Source of the DNA: an uncultured Oscillospiraceae bacterium
Lineage (GTDB): Bacteria > Bacillota > Clostridia > Oscillospirales > Oscillospiraceae
Assembly: GCA_910588495.1 (NCBI GenBank)
Contig: CAJUPU010000019.1
Span: 1 to 49,465 of the forward strand
Length of the DNA: 49,465 nucleotides
Reading direction: 5' to 3'
Shown: one piece after another, positions 1 through 7,049 of the stretch
How positions within the stretch are numbered: the first letter of the stretch is position 1
Layout: every line of letters begins with the position of its first letter
Translations under genes and position numbers: made by a program
The notes under the pieces: model-generated
The model's input: the letters and a program-made list of their open reading frames with translations, nothing else
Database searches by the model: none
What the model was told of the DNA's origin: nothing

Positions 1-3
1 GAT

Positions 4-32
4 ATCTTACCACACGCTCCCGGGTTTGTCAA
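4..32 (-). promoter_or_regulatory. Sigma-A promoter reading out of the left edge
   Basis: On the minus strand TTGACA (27-32) and TAAGAT (4-9) are separated by 17 bp. It is the second of two tandem promoters with the same upstream context, AAAAAAGGT then a pyrimidine-rich step into the -35 box. Transcription would go left, out of the window, so the target gene is not visible. Both elements and the spacing are seen directly; function is inferred. Confidence 0.6.
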
Positions 33-108
33 GACCTTTTTTCGACTCCCTCGAAAGTTTCTTGACCCGCCCCGCTTCCGCAGGGCCCCTCGTGTCGAGC
101 GCTTTGCT

Positions 109-137
109 AATATACCAGACCACGGGCCCTTTGTCAA
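109..137 (-). promoter_or_regulatory. Sigma-A promoter, first of a tandem pair
   Basis: On the minus strand TTGACA (132-137) and TATATT (109-114) are 17 bp apart, with an A-rich upstream stretch. It points away from the germination operon and toward the left end of the window. Tandem near-consensus promoters of this kind usually drive highly expressed genes such as stable RNA operons, but the product lies outside this sequence. Confidence 0.65.
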
Positions 138-202
138 CACCTTTTTTCGCATTTTTCAAGGCTTTTTTCAAAGCCCCTTCCCACCCACAAAATATTGCGT
201 CC

Positions 203-218
203 GGCGGGCGCTCCCGCC
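203..218 (-). terminator. Possible weak terminator after gerB
   Basis: A perfect 6-bp stem, GGCGGG and CCCGCC with a 4-nt loop, follows the gerB stop codon on the minus strand. The following sequence is AT-rich but has no clean T run, so this is only a candidate. Confidence 0.25.
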
Positions 219-219
219 A

Positions 220-1149
220 CTATTTATCCCTTCCCGGGGGGAGCGCCGCCGTCAGCGCCGCCAGCGCCAGGCAGCCCAGGGCGGGCGTCTGCGCCGGAAG
301 GAGCTCCATCACGCCGGAGAGGGCCAGCCCCAGCGCCAGGGCGGAGGCCAGGGCGGGCCAGCGCTCCTCCCCCCAGCACCGGACCAGCAGCCCCGCCAGG
401 GCCAGATCCGGGAGCAGCCACAGGGCGGACACCAGCCCCTCCAGCCGGGCGCTGTCCCCCAGCAGCCCCGCCGCCACGAAAAAAGGTCCGTCCAGCTGCT
501 CCGCCACCGCCGGGTGGAGCAGCCCCGCCGTCAGCAGGGCCAGCCCGGCGGACACCGCCCCCAGCGCTCCCAGCCACGCCAGCCCGGGCCGGTCCTCGCC
601 GGGGCCCGCCTCTATCCTATATAGGTGGGGCAGGACGAACAGCCCGGTGCCCATGGTGAGCCCCCCCGCTGTCAGGGAACTCTTCCAATCCCCGGCGGGG
701 GCCAGTGCCCAGCTCCATTGGATCCTGGGCAGGCCCAGCAGCAGGATGGCCCCCACCGTCACCACCAGGGCCAGCCAGAAGATCTCCACCGCCCGGAAGA
801 AGGCCGCCCCCTTCCCCCAGCCCATCCAGATCAGGGGGACGGCCAGCAGGGCCAGCAGCCAGCCGATGTCGCCCGGCCCGCCCGCCGCGCGCTGGATCCG
901 CTCCGCCGTCCGGGCCAGCACGTCCGCCGCCAGCACCACCCCCCAGCCGCAGTACAGCGCCCGCAGGGCGGGGTGGAGGGGCCGCCGCCCCACCCGCATC
1001 AGCAGCAACCAGCCGATGGCCGTCCCCACCGCCGTCCAGAGCAGCAGCCACCGCCAGTCCGCCCGGCCCGCCGCCGCGGCCCCCGCCGACAGCCCGCCGG
1101 TGAGCACCGCCACCCAGAGCTGCCGGGGGGAGAGCTTCTCACAGTCCAT
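220..1149 (-). CDS. gerB: GerAB-like spore germination permease
   Basis: A 309-residue, strongly hydrophobic protein resembling the GerAB/GerKB family (APC superfamily), the inner-membrane ligand-binding subunit of GerA-type germinant receptors. The N-terminus (residues about 1-12, MDCEKLSPRQLW) is the usual short cytoplasmic lead into the first helix. About eight or nine membrane segments follow, fewer than the ten of a typical protein of around 365 residues, so it is short at the C-terminal end. Its ATG overlaps the end of gerC by 11 bp, which implies translational coupling. The gene order is gerA-gerC-gerB. Family assignment rests on hydropathy and operon partners more than on motif identity. 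Confidence 0.75.
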   Translation of the reverse strand: MDCEKLSPRQLWVAVLTGGLSAGAAAAGRADWRWLLLWTAVGTAIGWLLLMRVGRRPLHPALRALYCGWGVVLAADVLARTAERIQRAAGGPGDIGWLLALLAVPLIWMGWGKGAAFFRAVEIFWLALVVTVGAILLLGLPRIQWSWALAPAGDWKSSLTAGGLTMGTGLFVLPHLYRIEAGPGEDRPGLAWLGALGAVSAGLALLTAGLLHPAVAEQLDGPFFVAAGLLGDSARLEGLVSALWLLPDLALAGLLVRCWGEERWPALASALALGLALSGVMELLPAQTPALGCLALAALTAALPPGRDK

Positions 1150-1702
1150 CCGCCGGCCTCCATTCCTCCCAGTCGATGAGGGCGGGCCGGTCCCCGGCCA
1201 GCAGGGGGAGGCTCAAGACCTCTCCCCCCTCCAGCCGGGCCAGGGCCTGGGCCGCCGTGGGGGCCTCCACCCCCTGCCGGGCCAGCAGGTCCAGCCCCGC
1301 CGCCGGGTCCGGGCAGCGGTCCAGCAGCGCCGCCGCCCCCTCCTCCGCCAGCCACACGGTGGCGGACGCCCCCAGTTCCCGGTCCCGCAGGACGGCCAGC
1401 AGGACCTCCCGCAGCTCCACGTCCCGCCCCACGACCAGATAAGAGACGCTGGTGAGGGACAGCTCCTCCTCTCCGGACCAGGGCAGGCCCTCCAGGGCGG
1501 CGTCGAAGCTCTCCCCGGCGGACCGCCCCCGGCTGGGGGCCTCCCGGCCCTCCCCGCCGCACACCGCCGTCAACGCCACCGGCCCCGGGCCGTCCGCCCC
1601 CAGCACCCGCACCAGGGCCAGCCCCTCCGGCTCTCTGGGGGCGGGCCGCCAGCCCGCCAGCAGCGCCGCGGCGCAGACACACAGCACCAGCCACTTTTTC
1701 AC
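1139..1702 (-). CDS. gerC: Truncated GerAC-like germination protein without lipobox cysteine
   Basis: A 187-residue protein. The GTG start at 1702 is set by an AGGAGG-type ribosome binding site and a 4-bp overlap with the gerA stop. It has a hydrophobic signal-like segment (residues 4-18), then the GerAC N-terminal pattern: a strand ending LVRVLGADG, and later VVGRDVELREVLLAVLRDRE. Normal GerAC proteins are lipoproteins of about 370 residues with three domains. Here the protein stops after the first domain, and the expected LxGC lipobox reads LLAGW (residues 14-18), with no cysteine at the acylation position. Cysteines at residues 8 and 10 lie inside the hydrophobic core. The protein may be a secreted or membrane-anchored remnant, or a genuine short variant. 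Confidence 0.7.
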   Translation of the reverse strand: MKKWLVLCVCAAALLAGWRPAPREPEGLALVRVLGADGPGPVALTAVCGGEGREAPSRGRSAGESFDAALEGLPWSGEEELSLTSVSYLVVGRDVELREVLLAVLRDRELGASATVWLAEEGAAALLDRCPDPAAGLDLLARQGVEAPTAAQALARLEGGEVLSLPLLAGDRPALIDWEEWRPADGL

Positions 1703-3219
1703 CCCTGATCCCTCCTGTTCTGCGTGTTGAGATAATCCGGCCGGGTCTTGACCTTGGGCAGGGGCTCCCGGAGGACCACATGGCCCTCCCTCTGCTTTCC
1801 GGCGTTGGAGGCGAAGGGGGTGAGGTAGGCCACCCCGAAGGTGGTGAGCTCCGCCAGGCGGTACACCAGCGCCGCCCCGGCCAGGGCCAGCCCCGTCAGC
1901 CCAAAGATCCCCCCGGCGGCGGTGAGCAGGAACCGCCACAGGCGCAGAGCACCGGCGAAGTCCTGGCTGGGGGCGGTGTATCCGGCGATGCCGGCCACGG
2001 CCACCACCACCAGCACGGCGGGGGAGACCAGCTTGGCCTCCACCGCCGCCGACCCCACCACCAGCCCCCCCAGGATGGACACCGTCTGGCCGATGGAGGA
2101 GGGCAGGCGCAGCCCCGCCTCCTGGAGCACCTCGAAGGCCAGGAGCATGACCAGGATCTCGGTGAGGGTGGAGAAGGGCACGTCGGCCTTGGCGGCGATG
2201 ATGGACAAGGTGAGCTTCACCGGGATCAGCTCCGGGTCGAACAGCACCGCCGCGGCGTACAGCCCGGGCAGGAACAGGGTGATCAGCATGCACACATAGC
2301 GCAGCACCGACAGCGCCCCGGCCACCGCCCAGCTGGTGCTCCTGTCCTGCCCGGTGCGAAAGAAGCTGTCCAGGGTGGCGGGGAAGAGCCAGCCCATGGG
2401 GATGCCGTCCACGATCACCCCCACCCGGCCCTCGGCCAGCCCGGTGCAGAACCGGTCGGGCCGCTCGGTGTAGGCGGTGAGGGGAAAGACGGTGCGGCTC
2501 TCGTCGGTGACGTACTGCTCCAGGCTGCCGGTGGTGAGCAGCGCGTCGATGTCGATGCCCTCCAGCCGCGCCTTCACCTTGTCCGCCAGGGCGGGGTCGG
2601 CGATGCCCTCTACATATAATACGTCCACCGGGGTGACGGACTGCCGCCCCACGATCTGCTCCTCGATCTTCAGCTCCGGGGCCCGGAACCGCCGCCGGAC
2701 CAGGGAGGTGTTGGTGCGCAGGGACTCTACAAAGGAGTCTCTGGCCCCCTTCACGTCGGGCTCGTTCTCCGGGCCGGAGACGGAGCGCTTCTCCTCCGTC
2801 CCGGCGGACAGGGTGAGCACCTGCCCTTTCCCCGGGAAAAACAGGGCCACCGACCCGTCGATCAGATCGAAGATCACCTGATCTGCGGTGTCCCGGCTCT
2901 GGACCACCAGGGAGTACAGCCCCCCCTTGCGCATCAGATCGAAGGCGGCGTCCATGTCGGGGGCGTTCCGAAGGGCCTCGTTCTGGGTGAGGGGGCGCAG
3001 CACATAGTCGCAGGCCCGCTCGTTGCGCACCTGCCCGGCGATGAAGAGCATCTCCACCCGCCGGGCGGGGTCGTTGTTCAGGTAGAGCTCCCGCCGGTTG
3101 AAGTCGGCGCACCTGGCGAAGGCACCGGCCACGGCGTCCGCCGTCAGGGGGATGTCGTACCGGGGCTCCCGCCGGGGATGGGGGGGCGGCACAGTTTTTT
3201 TCGCTCCAAAAATGCCCAT
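1699..3219 (-). CDS. gerA: GerA family spore germination protein
   Basis: A 506-residue GerAA-type protein: a large soluble N-terminal domain (about 1-270) followed by a membrane domain with several hydrophobic helices (from about residue 285). Recognisable family signatures are GVIVDGIPMGWLFPATLDSF before the first helix and the LTEILVMLLAFEVLQEAGLR stretch. GerAA subunits sit in the inner membrane of the spore and, with GerAB and GerAC, respond to germinants. The ATG at 3219 has a strong AAAGGAGG site 8 nt upstream; an earlier in-frame codon at 3246 lacks one. It is the first gene of the operon and diverges from the flavoprotein gene at 3358. A forespore sigma-G promoter would be expected upstream, but none could be assigned with confidence. 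Confidence 0.92.
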   Translation of the reverse strand: MGIFGAKKTVPPPHPRREPRYDIPLTADAVAGAFARCADFNRRELYLNNDPARRVEMLFIAGQVRNERACDYVLRPLTQNEALRNAPDMDAAFDLMRKGGLYSLVVQSRDTADQVIFDLIDGSVALFFPGKGQVLTLSAGTEEKRSVSGPENEPDVKGARDSFVESLRTNTSLVRRRFRAPELKIEEQIVGRQSVTPVDVLYVEGIADPALADKVKARLEGIDIDALLTTGSLEQYVTDESRTVFPLTAYTERPDRFCTGLAEGRVGVIVDGIPMGWLFPATLDSFFRTGQDRSTSWAVAGALSVLRYVCMLITLFLPGLYAAAVLFDPELIPVKLTLSIIAAKADVPFSTLTEILVMLLAFEVLQEAGLRLPSSIGQTVSILGGLVVGSAAVEAKLVSPAVLVVVAVAGIAGYTAPSQDFAGALRLWRFLLTAAGGIFGLTGLALAGAALVYRLAELTTFGVAYLTPFASNAGKQREGHVVLREPLPKVKTRPDYLNTQNRRDQG

Positions 3220-3278
3220 GGTCCCGCCTCCTTTTGACCATAGCATTTCTAAATAAAGCGTAAATTATGCGCTTAGCC

Positions 3279-3307
3279 TGTACAACCGCGCCGTTTGATG
3301 ATATAAT
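3279..3307 (+). promoter_or_regulatory. Sigma-A promoter for the COG2509 flavoprotein
   Basis: TGTACA (3279-3284), a 17-bp spacer and TATAAT (3302-3307), with TG one base upstream of the -10 box (extended -10). It lies about 50 bp before the start at 3358. Confidence 0.6.
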
Positions 3308-3357
3308 ATTTTGTCCGCCTCTCCGGCGGCGCAGAAAATGACGAAGGAGCCGTCCCT

Positions 3358-4752
3358 ATGAACACCAATTACGATGTGATGATATTGGGCACCGGCGAGG
3401 CCGGTATCTACGCCGCCTACGAGCTGGCCCTGAAGTGCCCCGCCGCCCGGGTGCTGGTGGTGGACAAGGGGGCGGACATCTACCGCCGCTCCTGCCCCAT
3501 CGTGGCGGGCAAGGTCAAGACCTGCATCCAGTGCAAGGTCTGCGGCACCATGTGCGGCTTCGGGGGGGCGGGGGCCTTCTCCGACGGCAAGTTCAACTTC
3601 ACCACCGCCTTCGGGGGCTGGCTCACCGACTTCCTGGAGGAAAAAGAGGTGATGGAGCTGATCGGCTATGTGGACGCCCTCAACGTGAAGCACGGGGCCA
3701 CCACCGAGGTCTACTCCACCTCCACCCCCGCGGCCCGCGCCCTGGAGCGGGAGGCGCTGAAATACGACCTCCACCTGCTCCAGGCCCAGTGCAAGCACCT
3801 GGGCACGGAGAACAACTTGAAGATCCTCACCAGCATCTACGAGGCCGTCCGGGACAAGCACACCTTCCTCTTCGACACCGCCGTGGCCTCCATCGAGACC
3901 GGGGACGGCGTCTACACCCTGGTCACGGAGTCCGGAGACCGCTTCACCGCCCCCTACCTCATCGCGGGCCCGGGGCGCTCCGGGGCGGAGTGGTTCGCCA
4001 ACCAGTGCAAGGGCCTGGGGCTGGAGCTTTTGAACAACCAGGTGGACATCGGCGTCCGGGTGGAGGTGCCCGCCGCCGTGTTCGAGCACATCACCGACGT
4101 GGTGTACGAGTCCAAGCTGGTCTACCGCACCCAGCAGTACGGCGACCCGGTGCGCACCTTCTGCATGAACCCCTACGGCCACGTGGTGGCGGAGAACGTG
4201 GAGGGCATCAACACGGTGAACGGCCACTCCTACTCCGACCCGGCGCTGAGAAGCGAGAACACCAACTTCGCCCTGCTGGTATCCAACCGCTTCACCTCCC
4301 CCTTCAACGAGCCCTACCGCTACGGCAAGCACATCGCGTCTTTGTCCAACATGCTGGCGGGGGGCGTGCTGGTCCAGCGGTTCGGGGACCTGGTGGGGGG
4401 CCGGCGCACCAACGACCACCGGATGAGCAAATCCTTCGTCCGGCCCACCCTCACCGCCGCCGTGCCGGGGGACCTGTCCCTGGCCCTGCCCAAGCGCCAG
4501 CTGGACGATATCATCGAAATGATCTACGCCCTGGACAAGCTGGCCCCGGGCACCGCCAACTACGACACCCTGCTCTATGGGGCGGAGGTGAAGTTCTACT
4601 CCGCCCGCATCAAGCTCTCCCACGAGCTGGAGACCGCCCTGCCCGGCTTCTTCGCCGTGGGGGACGGGGCGGGCGTGACGAGAGGACTCGCCCAGGCGGG
4701 GGCCTCCGGGGTCAAAGCGGCACGGGTGGTGGCCGCCCGGCTGGATCCTTAG
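3358..4752 (+). CDS. FAD-dependent dehydrogenase, COG2509 family
   Basis: A 464-residue flavoprotein. The N-terminal dinucleotide-binding fold has GTGEAG at residues 11-16 and the acidic end of the second strand (VVDKG). A cysteine cluster follows (C46, C56, C59, C62, C66; CIQCKVCGTMC) next to GGAGAFSDGK, the hallmark of the COG2509 group of uncharacterised FAD-dependent dehydrogenases. The C-terminal GVTRGLAQAGASG closes the FAD site, as in other two-dinucleotide-binding flavoproteins. The cysteines could bind an iron-sulfur cluster or be redox active; this is inference. The substrate is unknown. The start has AAGGAG upstream. It is transcribed alone. Confidence 0.85.
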   Translation: MNTNYDVMILGTGEAGIYAAYELALKCPAARVLVVDKGADIYRRSCPIVAGKVKTCIQCKVCGTMCGFGGAGAFSDGKFNFTTAFGGWLTDFLEEKEVMELIGYVDALNVKHGATTEVYSTSTPAARALEREALKYDLHLLQAQCKHLGTENNLKILTSIYEAVRDKHTFLFDTAVASIETGDGVYTLVTESGDRFTAPYLIAGPGRSGAEWFANQCKGLGLELLNNQVDIGVRVEVPAAVFEHITDVVYESKLVYRTQQYGDPVRTFCMNPYGHVVAENVEGINTVNGHSYSDPALRSENTNFALLVSNRFTSPFNEPYRYGKHIASLSNMLAGGVLVQRFGDLVGGRRTNDHRMSKSFVRPTLTAAVPGDLSLALPKRQLDDIIEMIYALDKLAPGTANYDTLLYGAEVKFYSARIKLSHELETALPGFFAVGDGAGVTRGLAQAGASGVKAARVVAARLDP

Positions 4753-5075
4753 TCTGTCCCGTCAAAATTTTGTAACAAAAAAGTCACGAAATTCCACGGG
4801 CCATGACAGGGCTCTCCGCCCCTAACCCCTACCGTTCCACAGTTTTCAACAAGTTCCACATAGTTTTCCACGATCCCCTTTCCCCCTGTTGAGGGCGGTA
4901 TGGCCGGTGTCAAGGAAAACCTGTCCGGCTTATCTCACAAACTTTCCGATGCGCGCTTCCGGCCGTCCCTTGCGGGGATGGGCCTTACCGCGCCGCCCGG
5001 ACGCAGCCGGATATCCACCTTACTATCAGCGCCGATGGCATTCAGCGGCGCCTTGACCACAGGGAGGGATCTTAT
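4753..5075. other. Intergenic region with TTCCAC cluster
   Basis: About 320 bp with no convincing gene. Between 4784 and 4871 there are four TTCCAC motifs, two of them TTCCACA, interspersed with TTTTCAAC. They match the CCACA part of a DnaA box but not the full nine bases. The rest is GC-rich leader sequence before miaB. No terminator or riboswitch was recognised. Confidence 0.4.
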
Positions 5076-6488
5076 TTGGACCGGACCACACCCGTCGTCC
5101 CCGCCGCCGACATCCAGCGGCAAAAAGAATATTGTCAGGAGCTGCGCGCCCTGAACGCCCAGAAGCCCGCGCCCCCCCGCGCCTATGTGGACACCTACGG
5201 CTGCCAGCAGAACGAGGCGGACTCCGAGCTCTTGCGGGGGATGCTGTGGGATATGGGCTACCAGATCGCGGACACCGACCAGGGGGCGGACGTGATCGTG
5301 ATCAACACCTGCGCCATCCGGGAGCACGCGGAGCAGCGAGTGTTCGGCAACGTGGGCGCCCTGGTCCACGGCAAGCGGAAAAACCCCGCCCAGATCGTCT
5401 GCCTGTGCGGCTGCATGGCCCAGGAGCCCCACGTGGCGGAGCGCCTGCGCAAGACCTACCGCCACGTGGACCTGGTGTTCGGCCCCCAGGCCCTTTGGCG
5501 CTTCCCGGAGCTGCTGCGCCGGGTGTACCTGCGCCGGGGGAGGGTGTTCGAGACCGCCCCCGACGACGGCGCCATCGCCGAGGGCCTGCCCGTGCGCCGG
5601 TCGGGCAAGCTGAAGGCGTGGGTGTCCATCATGTACGGCTGCAACAACTTCTGCACCTACTGCATCGTGCCCTACACCCGGGGCCGGGAGCGCAGCCGGG
5701 AGCCGGAGATCATCCTGGACGAGATCCGGTCCCTGGCGGAGCAGGGGTATAAGGACATCACCCTGCTGGGGCAGAACGTGAACTCCTACGGCAGGGACCT
5801 GGAGGGGGGCTGGGACTTCCCCCGCCTTTTGGAGGCGGCGGCGGGCATCCCCGGGGAGTTTTTGCTGCGCTTCATGACCTCCCACCCCAAGGACGCCACC
5901 GAGAGGCTCTTCGACGTGATGGCGGCGTGTGAAAAAGTGGCCCCCGCGATCCACCTGCCCTTCCAGTCGGGGAACGACCGGGTCCTCGCCGCCATGAACC
6001 GCCGCTACACCCGGGAGCAGTACCTGGACAAGGTGCGCTTACTGCGGGAGCGCCTCCCCCACGTGGTGCTCACCTCCGACGTGATCGTGGGCTTCCCCGG
6101 GGAGACCACCCCGGAGTTCGAGGACACCCTGTCCCTCATCGAGGCCGTCCGCTTCGACGCTCTGTTCACCTTCATCTACTCCCCCCGGAAGGGCACCCCG
6201 GCGGCGGAGCTGCCCGACCCCATGTCCAAGCAGGAGAAGTCCGCCAACTTCGACCGGCTGGTGGCGGCCCAGAACCGCATCTCCCTGGAAAAGCACCGCT
6301 CCTATATCGGCACCGTCCAGCGCTGCCTCATCGACGGGGCGGGGGAGGACCCCCGGAACAGCCTGACCGCCCGGACGGCGGGGGGGCGGCTGGTCCACCT
6401 CAGCGGCGGCTCCGCTCTGATCGGGCAGTTCGCGGACGTGAAGATCGCCGGCTGCTCCACCTGGGCCCTGTTCGGCGAACTCACCTGA
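5076..6488 (+). CDS. miaB: tRNA-2-methylthio-N6-dimethylallyladenosine synthase MiaB
   Basis: A 470-residue radical-SAM methylthiotransferase that adds the 2-methylthio group to i6A37 of tRNAs reading UNN codons. The N-terminal MTTase domain carries the auxiliary cluster cysteines C43, C79 and C113. The radical-SAM motif YGCNNFCTYC gives C189, C193 and C196. A C-terminal TRAM domain covers roughly the last 65 residues. The TTG start at 5076 is supported by GGGAGGG about 7 nt upstream; no ATG fits better. miaA, which makes its substrate, lies 32 kb away at 38060. Confidence 0.96.
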   Translation: MDRTTPVVPAADIQRQKEYCQELRALNAQKPAPPRAYVDTYGCQQNEADSELLRGMLWDMGYQIADTDQGADVIVINTCAIREHAEQRVFGNVGALVHGKRKNPAQIVCLCGCMAQEPHVAERLRKTYRHVDLVFGPQALWRFPELLRRVYLRRGRVFETAPDDGAIAEGLPVRRSGKLKAWVSIMYGCNNFCTYCIVPYTRGRERSREPEIILDEIRSLAEQGYKDITLLGQNVNSYGRDLEGGWDFPRLLEAAAGIPGEFLLRFMTSHPKDATERLFDVMAACEKVAPAIHLPFQSGNDRVLAAMNRRYTREQYLDKVRLLRERLPHVVLTSDVIVGFPGETTPEFEDTLSLIEAVRFDALFTFIYSPRKGTPAAELPDPMSKQEKSANFDRLVAAQNRISLEKHRSYIGTVQRCLIDGAGEDPRNSLTARTAGGRLVHLSGGSALIGQFADVKIAGCSTWALFGELT

Positions 6489-6519
6489 CCCCTCCGGCCC
6501 CACCACAAAGGAGACCTCT

Positions 6520-6549
6520 ATGCCTGCGACCTCTTTATCATCATCATGA
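6520..6549 (+). CDS. Nine-codon leader ORF coupled to mreD
   Basis: An ATG at 6520 with a strong AAAGGAG site opens a nine-codon frame (MPATSLSSS). Its TGA overlaps the mreD ATG as ATGA. mreD has no ribosome binding site of its own, so ribosomes finishing the leader probably restart at mreD. It is probably a translational coupler rather than a functional peptide. It cannot be excluded that one indel separates it from mreD. Confidence 0.5.
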   Translation: MPATSLSSS

Positions 6550-7049
6550 CAAGACACGACATCATATTGAAATGGACCGCTTACCTCGCCGCCCTGGCCC
6601 TGACGGCGGTGGTGAATTACTATGTCCTGGGCCCCCTGCCCATCTCCCTGCCCCTGCTGCTGCCCATCCTGGCGGTGGCGGGGGGGACGCTGGAGGGCGC
6701 CCCCTTCGGGGCGGTGTACGGCGGGGCCTGCGGGGCGGTGATGTCCTCGCTGGGCTATCTGGGCCCGGGGTGCATCCTCTCCCTGTCCGCCTTCGGGTGG
6801 CTGTCCGGGCTGACCACCCAGTACCTGCTCCGGCGGGACGTGTGGGGGCACCTGATCTGCTCCCTCTTCGCCGCCCTGATCTGGGAGGGGTGGACGGTGG
6901 GGGCCCGCCTCTTGTCCCGCACCGCCTCTTTGGAGGTGCTGCTGCACACGGCGGCCCCGGAGCTGCTGTGGACCCTGGCCCTGGCCCTGCCCGTGTACTG
7001 GGCGGGCCGGTTCTGCTGCATCCATTATGGGAGGATCTACCATGAATAA
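6546..7049 (+). CDS. mreD: MreD-like rod-shape membrane protein
   Basis: A 167-residue integral membrane protein with about five hydrophobic segments. It is similar in size and pattern to MreD, an elongasome component that links MreB/MreC to the cell-wall synthesis machinery. The call rests on hydropathy and on the position directly upstream of PBP2, with an 8-bp overlap; MreD sequences are poorly conserved. mreB and mreC are not next to it here, which is unusual. Alternative families of small membrane proteins, such as ECF-transporter S components, cannot be excluded. Confidence 0.65.
   Translation: MTRHDIILKWTAYLAALALTAVVNYYVLGPLPISLPLLLPILAVAGGTLEGAPFGAVYGGACGAVMSSLGYLGPGCILSLSAFGWLSGLTTQYLLRRDVWGHLICSLFAALIWEGWTVGARLLSRTASLEVLLHTAAPELLWTLALALPVYWAGRFCCIHYGRIYHE

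Noticed and set aside
26..1708. A 560-codon frame opposite gerB and gerC
   Set aside because: It has no domain and overlaps the overlapping, ribosome-site-supported ger genes.
4784..4871. TTCCACA cluster as a chromosomal origin
   Set aside because: No full DnaA box matches, no AT-rich unwinding region and no dnaA or dnaN gene in the window.
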